A program made the position numbers and the translations under genes. Shown in pieces: positions 19,801 to 30,583 of a DNA stretch of 64,000 nucleotides. The number at the start of each line of letters is the position of its first letter. Within the stretch, counting starts at the first letter, position 1. The DNA comes from Kitagawia praeruptora. Taxonomy: Eukaryota > Streptophyta > Magnoliopsida > Apiales > Apiaceae. The notes beneath the pieces are model-generated. The model searched no databases. It saw nothing but the letters and a program-made list of their open reading frames with translations, and had not been told where the DNA came from. The DNA is taken from positions 15,467,501 through 15,531,500 of the forward strand of contig CM075346.1 in NCBI GenBank assembly GCA_037693485.1. The letters run 5' to 3'.

Positions 19801-20391
19801 ATTGATTTATATGAGTAGTATTTTGAGAAGTTATTGAGATATATTTATTTTTGCATATGAGTAGTATTTCGAGATTTATAAAGATTCTGAGTTGATCTCT
19901 TTTCAAAAGTATATATTTAAATAAGTGGATAGAGTGGTGAAAACATATTTTGATCGAGTTGTTGTATTATATGATATCTATATACTTGCTGGGCATTCTT
20001 TGGCTCACATTTGCTATTTTAAATATTATAAAACAGTGGCAAATCAGAGCTGGCACTAGTGCGACGAACCATGATTAAGAGAAGAGGCAGTCAATTGATT
20101 CAGCGTGTTAATTTTATAGCTTCTGAGGAGGGTACAGGCTGGGAAGGTGTTTGTATAATGTTTATTATCTAGTACTTTGGAGTTGTAATAGTATTTTAGA
20201 GATTCTGGGAAGTGAACTTGAGATGTAATAACTTTTGGTATTATTGAGTGCTTGTTCTAAGGCTATAACCCGTGGAGAAGAATATGGAGTTGTTATGAAT
20301 ATTGTTATAGATTTCATTGTGAGCAGGTGATTGAATATTCCGCAAGAGATGTGACGACCTGGATTCCTGTAGGGGATTTGGGGGCATTATA
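16855..20391 (+). repeat. Right LTR of the Tekay-like element (about 3.5 kb)
   Basis: It begins TGTAATATCC after the polypurine tract and ends GGCATTATA, where the left LTR has GGCGTTACA; the two changes are transitions. It contains a GA-rich stretch (17720-18095) that gives long low-complexity frames on both strands, a 39-bp tandem array (18236-18490) and the empty CACTA target site at 19970-19990. The left copy of its first 1.4 kb is not in the window. Confidence 0.85.
18236..18490. repeat. Tandem array of about seven 39-bp units in the LTR
   Basis: The unit is GATTTATTTATTTAATTCGA followed by GGATTAATTGTTGTCTTGAG, with small variations. The left LTR has only about two and a half units at 7320-7430. 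Confidence 0.9.
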
Positions 20392-20604
20392 TGAATATTT
20401 ATCCAAATTTTATGAAATCTATTCAAATTTTAAAATATTTGGTTAAAAAAAAGGTATGCAACATTACAAAAAAACTATAAAAATATTCGGTAGATCGAAA
20501 TCTTATCGTTTATCATATTTTTAATTAGAAAATTATTTTAATATATACAATTTCAGACAAGAAATTAGTTTAGTGCCCGTGCCTTGCACGGGCATTTACG
20601 CTAG
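20392..20604 (+). mobile_element. 3' end of a Helitron
   Basis: A perfect 8-bp stem GCCCGTGC / GCACGGGC with a 3-base loop (20575-20593) is followed by seven bases and then CTAG (20601-20604) and a T. This is the Helitron 3' signature: hairpin, CTRR end, insertion before T. The sequence to its left is AT-rich and is cut by the LTR element at 20391. The Helitron 5' end is not visible. Confidence 0.65.
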
Positions 20605-20620
20605 TTTGTCTATTAATCCT

Positions 20621-21090
20621 GCTCATGACCCATGGTCCAATAAAGGTTACCTATGAATAGCATGATGCTCGGATCACAATGCCTCTCTAGCGAGGCTAAA
20701 TGGAGAAGCTAGGTGGCCTCGCATGCAACCTCACTAGGCTTAGTCATGCGAGGTGGTTCCACGCTATATGGAGATAATCGTATTCACGCGACCTCGCTAG
20801 ACCTGATTGTGAGCCTTCATAACAAGTATATCACGAGCCTTCATAACAGGTATACCCTAGGCCTCGCTCATGACCCATGACCCAATAAAGGTTACCTATG
20901 GCTAGCATGATGCTAGGATCACAATGCCTCACTAGCGAGGCTAAATGGAGAAGTTAGGTGGCCTCGAATGCGATCTCACTGGGCTTAGTCATGCGAGGTG
21001 GTTCCACGCTATATGGAGATATTTGAATTCACGCGACCTCGTTGGGCCTGATCGTGAGCCTTCACAACAAGTATACCCTAGGGCTCGCTA
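20621..21090. repeat. Two tandem copies of a 245-bp unit
   Basis: Units start at 20621 and 20866, both with GCTCATGACCCATG, and share 'CAATAAAGGTTACCTATG', 'GAGGCTAAATGGAGAAG' and 'GTTCCACGCTATATGGAGAT'. The second copy is slightly shorter. The many GCGAGG/CCTCGC words also recur across the rest of the element, which supports placing it in the Tat element. Confidence 0.85.
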
Positions 21091-21487
21091 GACCTTGTAG
21101 AATGCGACCCCCACTTAGGGCTCGTTGGCGAACTCATCCTGTAGCTTAGTAATACATTGAATTGACTCTTGATGATGCCCATTCCTCATTTCCAGGCCCA
21201 TTATGAGTGGTGTACATTATTCTAGCTCATTAGGCATGTTTAGGACTCATGCCAAATTCGGGCATAAGAACTAGCCCCCGAGTCTATATTGCCATTGTAA
21301 ATGCGATGTGGACTCAAAGACTCCCTTGCCATAAAGTTTGATGCGAGGCCAAAGCCCACTATCAATTGCTTTTGGGCTCTCATCGCTGGCCCAATAGATT
21401 TGAATAGTTTTCTAACAGCTATCGCGTCTCGAAATCTGTTTTTGGCTGCTAGGATGATGACACGTGTAGCATATCTTTCTCTCTCCT

Positions 21488-21499
21488 GACTACTATATA
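21488..21499 (+). promoter_or_regulatory. Possible TATA box for the antisense gene
   Basis: ACTATATAAGCT lies about 480 bases before the first start codon at 21972. An intron or leader (GTAAGC at about 21640) lies between. The placement fits a promoter read toward the antisense gene, but there is no other support. Confidence 0.4.
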
Positions 21500-21971
21500 A
21501 GCTCAAACTTTTTATCATTTGTCACTTTCCATATTAACATCATAACGAATTGCTGCCAATTTGCTCCCGGATCAATTAAAGAACCAGTTCGCTTTCAAAC
21601 AAAGACGACCTCAAACTTTTTCAAGATCTTCAATAAAAAGTAAGCTTCTTCCTTTTCTTCTTTGTTAAATACATGTAAAGCTTTAATTTATTTCTTTTCA
21701 TTCTTGTAAATACATGCGATGCGAGTCTAGATATATGCGATCCCTTTCCCTTAATTTCACATTGTGAGCTCAACCCCGCTAGGATAGAAATCTCAATCTC
21801 TTATTTAGATATAGGATTGCGTACACATCTTTTAGAGTAGGAACATACTTCCTTCTTTCTTCTTCGAGTGCGAAGTGAGGACACTTAGAACCTTCTATTT
21901 ATTAATTCTTTTCCTCTTAAGCTCCCTCAATATTCTTTAAGTGCACACATTAATATTTCACAATTTTTCAG

Positions 21972-24493
21972 ATGTCTTACGATGATAGCTCGAGGACTCC
22001 TTCACCCCTCCCCCATGTTTCTATAAGCGAGCAGGCAGCCGTGAACATCGCTAGGGCTGCAAGCGACAGCTCGTTCAAACTGTACATGGATCCTTTGTGG
22101 TCGCAAGAAGAATATACCCGAGAGACCCCATTAAGCTCCTAGAGATCCAAACATCCATTGGGCTCACATAATACATCCGTCGATATCCCTTTAGGCTAGT
22201 AGAGACAACTGCCCCAAAACGATCCTTCCTCCATCCAAGATGAAATGGACAAACTGTTAAAGAAATGAAAGAAAATCTTCTCCAGTGTCCCCAAACTCCT
22301 CTCTCCTCTTGACAAGAGTCTCCTCAATTTGAGCCCAATAATGATTACCAACAACTCCTCTACAGACTCGTTTGGCGAAGCGTATTACGACCTCGAGGGC
22401 GGAGGTGACAACGAGACCAACTCTGATGACTCTGACTATGAAGAACCCTCCTCCGATGACGGTGGCCTTGATGAGGTATCTAGGGTCGTCAACTTTAAAG
22501 ACTATGATTTTGTTCTTGAGGCTTCGCCTCAACCTTATATACCAACTCCCCAGCCTGAATTGGAAGGAGTTATTTACGTTGGGGGACCTCGCCTTGAGGA
22601 GATCGAAGAAGGCTCCAAAGGTAAAACCTGGCCAGCCTCGCATTCTAGCCTGCAGGGACCTGTCAACAACCCTCGGCACAGACTCTTTAGCGAAGACCAT
22701 TGACAAATTCAGGCCAGAAGGCAAGGTCATTCTTCCAAAAGCTACGATGCGATGCTACCGCTTTAATCATAGAGAAAATGGTGGCAGAGTGCCCAGAATG
22801 GTCTTGACATCTGCAATGATGAGAGTGGGTATTTCTTCTCCCCTCCACCCCTTCATCAGGGATGTCTGCGATACGTACCGCCTAGCTCCAATTCAAATAA
22901 ACCCCAATGGCTACAGAGTGATGATAGCTCTATATATCCTCTACCATAAGCTTGGGTACCCCAAATTGGATGCAAGGATGATGGGGTACTTCTTGCAGTT
23001 GAAGCGATGCAGAGCCTCTAACTTTGGCTACGTCTACTTCTCAGTCTGGCCAGAGTTCAATAAGAAGGAACTCCTTTATGGTGGCCCAAGTAACGCAGGC
23101 TCGTGGAAGGGTCCATATTTATATGTTCTTGAGGTGCCCAGAGTAAAGACTTCCTTTAATTATCTTTCAGGTACGAAGTTGTCCTTTGAATTCCATTCAT
23201 TTTTCTTGATTTAAAACAAAAAAAAATTAACTCTTTTCATATGAGATCGCAGTTGGTCAAGTCCGCACAGTCTTGAAAGATGGAGAGAAGACACACGCTG
23301 ATGACATGTTAAAGATCCCTTGCGAGGATAAAAACATCCGAACTCTCCTTTCTTTGGAGAATTTAATTGAATGTGGGTTTCTCAAAGAGGGGGTACGATT
23401 ATCCCCAAAAGCGGGGCCTTCAAGCGCGAAGAAGGCTTCGCGAAAAAGAAAAGCACGAGAGGGGGCCTCGTCCCCTCGAGTTGTAATCATAGAGAGTGAG
23501 GGTACTTTCTTCATTGCGATGCAACAACCACCTCAAATTTTATGTTTTAATTTCTATCTTTATTGTCTTCACATTTACCTTCCTCATGCCTTTATATATT
23601 GTGATCTCTAATTGTAATTCTTCTTCACTTCGCAGGTATGTCGAACAAAAGTGGTCGTAGACCCTCATTCCTCCAAAAGGGCGGGGTTGTGTCCGTAGCA
23701 AAGCCTACTACTGTTTCCCAACTCAAATCCATTGAACTCTAACCTCCTCAACCAATGGTGACAAACACCGAAGCCCCTCAACAGCAAATTCAAGGCACTC
23801 CAGATGGGCATGCTTCCAAGAAACCTAGGAAAGAGGGGTTTGTGCTTCCAATGCCCAAGCCTCCAGCTATTGCTACCCCGATACACCACTTGTATGCAAA
23901 GCATGGGTATACTCATGCAACTGAAGAGAAGTGCGTAAATGGGGTTAGTGCAGATCTTGAGAAAAAAGCTGAATCGGTTTCCAAATGCCTAGCTGAAGCT
24001 TTCATTCGCCAAGCCTCTCACCTGAAAGAGCTCAAGGCTACTATAGCTGCCAATGTAAGGCTGGAAAAAGAGGTCAAAGTACATAAATTCAAACTGGAGG
24101 AAGATAGGAGATCATTGGTGGAGACTCATAAGCGAACTCTGGAAACCGAGACTGCAAGCCTCAAGTCCGAGCTCAAAAAGGTCACCATGGAGAAGAATGC
24201 TCTTGATAAGTCTTTAAAGGAGGAAGAGAAGCACAATGAGGAGTTGGGACAGCTCAAAAAGGAACTTGCAGCTGCTGCAATTGACCATGAGGCCATTTCA
24301 GGGGCCGCCCAGGCTGAACTTATGAGGGGATTCATGAGGAAGATCCCTAACTTTGACTGGGCGAGGCTTGGCCCTGTCAATATTTAATTCGCTATAGATC
24401 TTCGCAAAGAGATTGAAGAAGAAGATTCCAAGGAGGTAGCCAGGCTCACTAGCGAAGCCAACAAGAAAAATCCTAATGAAAATGCTCGCTAGG
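21972..24493 (+). pseudogene. Antisense extra gene of a Tat element (PF04195-like, 'putative gypsy type transposon')
   Basis: Exon-like pieces run from a start at 21972 ('MSYDDSSRTPSPLPHVSISE') to a stop near 24490. The best-conserved part (about 22700-23180) has 'PLHPFIRDVCDTYRLAPIQI' and 'PNGYRVMIALYILYHKLG', the pattern of the PF04195 family. After an intron-like gap, 23755-24387 encodes a nuclear-protein-like segment with a long coiled coil (about residues 60-180 of that frame). A stop before 'RKEIEEEDSKEVARLTSE' and several frame changes show decay. The function of this family is unknown. It is opposite in strand to pol at 25.2-27 kb. Confidence 0.6.
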
Positions 24494-25229
24494 GATTCGG
24501 GCACCATTTGAATGCCTCGCAATTTGTAATAGTGTTTCAATAACTTTTGCAACTAGTTTGGGATCGTGTAACGATCCAATAACTATTGGAATTTGGCAAC
24601 TGCTATAACCTTTTTGCAAATTACTTGTCTTCGTTTCTTGATAAAAAATCTTCTTGTGTCTGCTTTATTTATTCTTGTCCTCATTCATGCGAGGCAAATT
24701 TCATAGTTTATTGTTGATGTAATCCTTTCCTTTGAAATGTTGATTAGTTGACTGTCTTTGTAATTGAATTTATAGCTTTGTTTGTAAACCTCTAGGTGCG
24801 CCTCATCTCCTTGGGATCATGACATGCGATCCTTACTCGTGAGGTTGCAAACACGACCCTGAGACTGAGGTCGCCCCTTGACTTTTTAACTTTGAACTTC
24901 TTTGAGTAGATAATGTTTTCATTAGATAAACTTTGAGGACATTCCCTCAGGTCGTAGTAAGTGCCTCGCTCGCATCATCTTTTGAGTTAAGGGGGGTTCG
25001 GCCTCGCATACATTGTGCTAACCTAGTCCTGAAAATTTTAAAATGCTAACAGAAATAGTAAAATTGCACAACTTTTGGAGAATAAACTTCATATATAAAT
25101 ACTAGGGACGAGGCCGAACTGTCATTACATCATAAAGAGGGGGTGTCTATATGATCACTACCCCCAGTACTTTGTATGAATTTATTCATGCTAAGTAGTA
25201 ACAGATAGAGACTACCAAGGGCGAGGCCT
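24494..25229. other. Spacer between the antisense gene and pol
   Basis: No gene recognised. It contains the same GCGAGG-type words as the rest of the Tat element. Confidence 0.4.
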
Positions 25230-26970
25230 TTACAGATAGTATTTCCTCAAGTGCTCGGTAATTCCAGGCTCGTGGTATGACCTTATCATTCATTTATGTG
25301 AGATAGTAGGTTCCTTCATTGATAACAGCATAGATTTTGTAGGGCCCTTCCCAATTAGCTCCAAAGACTCCATGAGCTAGCACCTTAGCGTTAGGCATCA
25401 CCTTCTAAGCACCAAATCCCCCACACGAAGATGTGGCACGCGAACCTTCCCATTATAATACCTCGCAACTCTATTTTGATAAGTTGCAAGCCTTAACTGA
25501 GCATCGCTCCGAGTTTCCTAGATCATGTCCAGGTAGAGTCTGTGATTCACTTTGTTCGCCTCAAGATCGTAGTGTTCTCTTCTGAACGACCCCAAGCCCA
25601 CTTCAACCGGGACCATGGCCTCGCACCCATAGGTTAGAGAAAACGGAGTTTCCTTGTAGTAGTCCTTGAGGTTGTGTTGTAGGACCACAAGACCTTTGGC
25701 AATTCTTCAGGCCAATTGCCCTTGCTTTCCTCTAGCTTGGCCTTCAAGGTATGCTTGATTATTTTGTTTATGGCCTCGGTTTGGCCATTTGTTTGAGGAT
25801 GGCTCACAGCTGAAAAACTTTTCTTGATCCCTAAGCTCTCACAAAATTCTTTCATTCCTTGTTGTCAAATTGTTTTCCATTATCTCATATAAGATGATAC
25901 GGAATCCCATAACGACACATAATTGCTCTATACACAAAGTCCTTTAACTTCTTGGCAGTGATAGTAGCAAGTGGCTCGGCCTCGGCCCACTTAGTGAAAT
26001 AGTCTACGGCCACAACCGCATACTTGACCCCGCCCTTGGCTTTGGGGAGTTCCCCAATTAGATCTATACCCCACATGGCAAAGGCCATGGGCTCGTGAGC
26101 GAGGTGAGGTGTGATACTGGAGGTTGCTGTAGTTGGCAATCCTTTGGCATTTATCACACCTCCTAGCGAACTCGAAGGCATCTCTTTTCAGTGTGGGCCA
26201 GAAATATCCTTGGCGAAGAATCTTTTGGGCTAGAGAACTACCCACGAGTGATTTCTACATATGCCTTCGTGGACTTCCCTTAGAATGTAATTACACTCCT
26301 CACCATCCACACACCTCAAGAGTGGTGTATTGAACCCCCTTGGATACAGGACCTCATTATAAATTACATAACGAGCCGCTTGATACTTGACCTTCCTTGC
26401 TTCTTTCTTATCCTAGGGTAGGGCCCCATTTTTCACATACTCCCATATAGGGGTCATCCATGTTGGCCCCTGGCTTCCTACCTTCATTACAAATTCCTCG
26501 GGAACACTAGGATTAGTCTGAATTTCCAACGGAATGATTCCAAGTAGAGTGGCCTCGCGGCGCGACCCCAATTTTGCTAGAGCATCTGCCCCTTGATTCT
26601 TTTCTCTTCTTATATGATCCACTTTGACCCCATTAAATAACGTCATTAGTCTCTGGGCACATCGCAGATAGAGCTCAATTTGCTCTCCCCGAGCTTGCCA
26701 TCCACAATGGAGATGCCCCGTAATTAGCATGGAATCGATGTAGGCAATAAGATTCTCTACCTTTATTTCAAGTGCGAGCTTGAGATCAATGATGAGAGCC
26801 TTATACTCAGCTGCATTGTTGGATGCTTCAAACGCGAAGTGTACCGCGCTTCTTAATCTTCGACCCTCAGGGGGTTACTAATTCGATCCCTGCTCCTGCT
26901 CCTTCCTTATTAGATGAACCATCTACATAGATTTCCCACCACAAGGCAGCAATTCTTTGGCACAAGAAGG
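25230..26970 (-). pseudogene. Ty3/gypsy pol remnant: RNase H and integrase
   Basis: Read leftward from 26970: an RNase H start ('WWEIYVDGSSNKEGAGAGIE', about 26955-26890), RNase H end ('IRREKNQGADALAKLG', about 26570), the integrase zinc finger ('ARRCDKCQRIAN', about 26160), the integrase core with 'IDLIGELPKAKGGVKYAVV', 'DYFTKWAEAEPL' and 'SHPQTNGQTEAINK', and the C-terminal 'GANWEGPYKIYAVINEGTYY' near 25345, ending with a stop at 25230. The pieces are in different frames, with several stops, so no product is expected. Reverse transcriptase is absent. The RNase H and integrase order is typical of Ty3/gypsy. Confidence 0.8.
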
Positions 26971-28436
26971 CTTGGAGAAAAAAGTGAGATTAGCTTGGTA
27001 TTTATTGCCAAAACTAGGGGTTTTTGGACCAATGATCACTTGACAAGTGGCTAGCTACTAATTAAATAATCATTGGCATAAAGTAGCTTTTTGGCACCTT
27101 CCTAGAAAGCTCCATCAATCAGCATGTGTTAAATATAATATAGAAAATATCTAGGAAGCTTCTTTTGGCTCGGTTTAACCGAAAAACCTGAAATGAAGCA
27201 ATAAACCCATAAATAAGAAATAAATCTTAAAATCACTCAAAAATCATGAAACTTGGGGAATCCCCTAGAAATATTCTTAAAGGATTATGGTAAAAATTTC
27301 ACCTTGAAATTAGTTGACCATCTATGAATTTTCAGTGACCGAAAAATCAATTACATATCGATTTTTGGAGTCCCTGGAAAAAGTCATGCTAAAACCATGT
27401 AATTAATCCTAAAATTCTTTTTAATTATTCTAGTGACATATCTAAAGTTTCAAGTCAAAATAACATGTTTAGTTATTTTATTCAAAAAAAATTTGATTTA
27501 ATATCCGTACGCGACAGAATAAAATACTTTAGCCACTTACAGTAACTTGTCGATACTTTGGCTAAAGTTTTGACTTGAAATATATTCAAATATAATATTC
27601 CTCAAATAATAATTACTATGAATTCCTAGGAATATTTAATTTTAATATTTTAGAGTTTTATCCTATTTAAATGAAAACTGTTAAGGGTTCAGGGATAAAA
27701 TTTGTTGTTATTATTTCGCCAAGTCTTTGAGCAAGGCAATATGAAAATAATTCTTTGAAAAATATATAGAACATATTTGAGAATAAAACATTTGAAATGA
27801 CACTGTTTTAATAAAGCATTTATTTTTTTGTCCGGAAAATCAGTGTTCGGGAAATTTCGATATTCGTGTCGTTTAGACTTAGCCTTTAAATGTATCAAAA
27901 ATAACTTAGACTAGGAAACATCATTTCATTGACATTCCTTATCCAAATTAGTGATTGGTACAAGAAAATGTTTTGTCAAATTGACTCGTTACTTGTTTAT
28001 GTCACATCGAATAAACCTAAGGGAGGATTTACTATGTTATCTAGTAAATTCCTAAATCTAATTTAATTTTCACTTTCGAACTTGACAAATCACCAAAACC
28101 TACAAGTGAAAGACGGTCTAGCAATCTTCCCAAAAGACTGTCGACTCACATCCTAGATGTTTTCCTTGAGGCTTGAACAAGTGTATGAACTTCTCCCAAG
28201 ACATACAATTATTACATGACAGCAATTATTTGATTACAAGAACATACTTTGGCTGTGATAGTATGTTCTACTTAGTAAAAACTATATAAGTACAGGTAAA
28301 TCTAATTAAGTTGTCTCTATGCTATCACCCAATCCTAACACAGAGGAAGTAATAAGTATTTTTCAGAACCTCTTTAACATCTTAATCCATTAATTCTTTT
28401 AGATTATAATATGAATGCATTCAGGCTTTTTTCATA
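26971..28436. other. AT-rich stretch without recognised content
   Basis: No gene, terminal repeat or motif was recognised on either strand. It may be old transposon or intergenic DNA. Confidence 0.5.
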
Positions 28437-29068
28437 AAACGAGAAGAGCTTTTCGCACTTTGTACCCTTTATCTTTAGGTATTTTTCATTTTGGTCTCAT
28501 ACTTTAATTCGTTACACTTTACATTTAAAATTTTAATTATCCTCACACTTTGTACCATTTTGATCGCCTTCCGTCAAGTTAAAAATGGACATATCCATTC
28601 AATTTATATGCCTTATTGAGCTTCAAGCAAAATTATCCTCCTTATCATGTCTGGTATTATTACTCAAGCTCTATCACAAAGTGGTGGTTTCAACCACACA
28701 AAAAAGTTGCGAACTCGATCAGAGCATGCCACAAATCGCCTACTTGTATTTGTAAGAATCACTTTTTTACCGTCCCAAAGCTCCTTCTACCCCTTCCATT
28801 TAACTTTTACTGTTTGATTTAACAGAAATCTATCAAAAGGATGCAATGTGTTAGGATAATTAAAATTTTAAGTGTAAAGTGTAACGAATTAAAGTATGAG
28901 ACCAAAACGAAAACACCAAAAGATAAGGGGTGCATAGTGTTGTGTAATATACATAAAAAGTACCCTCACTATTTAAGCTTGACTTGACGGAAAATAGTCA
29001 AAAGGGTACAAAGTGTGAGAATAATTAAAATTTTAAATGTAAAGTGTAACGAATTAAAGTATGAAATC
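28437..29068. repeat. Inverted-repeat element (MITE-like), with a third partial copy split by the Copia insertion
   Basis: The arm at about 28440-28590 ('GTCTCATACTTTAATTCGTT', 'ACACTTTACATTTAAAATTT') is repeated inverted at about 28805-28945. A third copy, in the orientation of the second, begins near 28965, is cut at 29068 by the Copia element and resumes at 41069-41115. No target duplication was settled. Confidence 0.7.
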
Positions 29069-30583
29069 TGATATTTCCCAGTTGTACACCACGAGATTGT
29101 AGAAGGGGGGGTTGAATACAATCTCAACAAAATTCTTTCGAATTGATGAGGTCTTGATAGATTGTTATAAGAACATAACCAAAACAAGATAAGTAGAATA
29201 TCTAAAGCATATACAACACACGATATAAAAAATCTCAGGTGGGTTGGCTTATCAGCTTGATCCACCTGATGGTTGTATTGAAGATAATTCTCTGCGTAAT
29301 AATACACAGCTGCGGTTACACGGTTTAGTGTTTACAAGAAAACCTAAAGCTATCAGCCTTGTGATCAGTGTTTTCTTCTCTACTAAACTATGCTGCTCAT
29401 ACAGCTTATTTAAAACTATATGAAGACAAGTAAGTTACATGTAATGATACATTTTGATATAACTTGTAACACACGCATACTCAAAGTGATTTCCATTTCT
29501 GGAATTATCTTGAAAGTCTTCTCTTCTTGATTTGGACAATCCCAGTAGGCTTTGAGACAGTGTATGTTTCTTTCTTCAAAAGTGACTAAGTTCTTGAGGT
29601 GACTTAGCTTCCAAGCCCACGTGATGTTTTCTGCACAAGATCATTTTGCTTTTGGATCTTTGTCTCTGAAAGTAGCTTTAGCAAAAGTGTTAATCCTTTT
29701 GAAAGTCAATAAGCCTTTCTGCTTATTGAGCTGTGCTAGAACTTCCCAGACATAACGGCTGATCTTTATGCATTTGTTGAAATATCCTTTGAATCTTTCA
29801 ATAGGTGTGTAATCATGTTGGAAGTTGCTTACACTCTTATTGTTGCCCTTGAAGTCGAGTAAATAGTGACTGATTTCACCTTTCACTTGGAAGAGTTTGA
29901 GCCTTCGAATATCTAAAATTTGTCTCCCTACTCGCTACATCCTCTGTGTAATTGATCACTGCCTAATCGTCACGGGTTGCAAAGTAATTCTGGGTTTAAT
30001 CTTCATTCGATATGTTCCATTAGAGATCTCTGATATTATTGTGAAACAGGTTGAGTTCTCGAATAGATAAATCTTGAGTTCTCGAATGATGATTTATCGA
30101 ATATCCTTCTGAGATGACTTCTCGATTAGTGCTTGATGTAGACTTCTCGAATAGAACAGTCTGAGTTCTCGAATTGGCACTTCTCAGACTTCTCGAATAG
30201 TTCTTTTTACAGACTTCTTGAATAGATCTTTTTACGGACTTCTCGAATAGAATAGTCTGACTTCTCGAACTAGGTTTTCTCGGATAAAACCCTTTGAGTA
30301 GAGTTCTCGAATGACTTTTCGAACTCTTCTTTCCTTGATTTCTCGAACTTACTTGCATGGTTTTAGCAAACTCTCTTTTGATTACTGATATTTGACTTTA
30401 GCATCTCCAGGCTTGTTACTGAAATAAATCCTAACTTTATGCAGAGTTTCATCCTTAAGATATTGCTGTAGTTGATCTGCATTTTAGTTGGCTTACTGAT
30501 TTGTTCATCAGCTTCGATTCCTTGATTCATTTTCTGTCTTGTGGTATTTGTTATCATCATCCATATCCATGCATAACTCAACA
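29069..30583 (-). repeat. 3' LTR of the Copia element
   Basis: 1515 bp, matching 39554-41068. The TTCTCGAA array is present at about 30054-30350 but with more mutated units (nine exact copies against twelve in the 5' LTR). Confidence 0.95.

Larger units (their letters stand above)
7315..20391 (+). mobile_element. Tekay/Del-like non-autonomous LTR element with long LTRs
   Basis: The left LTR remains as 7315-8800 plus 15444-15853. A primer-binding site at 15858, a non-coding interior of about 1 kb and a right LTR (16855-20391) follow. The segment before the right LTR (GAGGACGGAATCCTTTAAGGAGGGAAGAC, split by a few bases from the LTR start) resembles the end of Tekay/Del chromoviruses, hence the name. 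No gag or pol was found, so any mobilisation needed another element's proteins. The left LTR lost its first 1.4 kb to the Sirevirus insertion and holds the CACTA element. Confidence 0.7.
20605..26970 (-). mobile_element. Decayed Tat-lineage Ty3/gypsy element with antisense extra gene
   Basis: Minus-strand pol remnants (25230-26970: RNase H, integrase and integrase C-terminus) are followed, in element direction, by a plus-strand gene with a PF04195-like domain (21972-24493) and a repeat-rich region that is probably the 3' LTR (about 20621-21970). Antisense extra genes between pol and the 3' LTR are known from Tat elements, which fits. Gag, protease, reverse transcriptase and the 5' LTR are missing to the right. 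Exact LTR borders could not be set because there is no partner copy. Confidence 0.6.
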
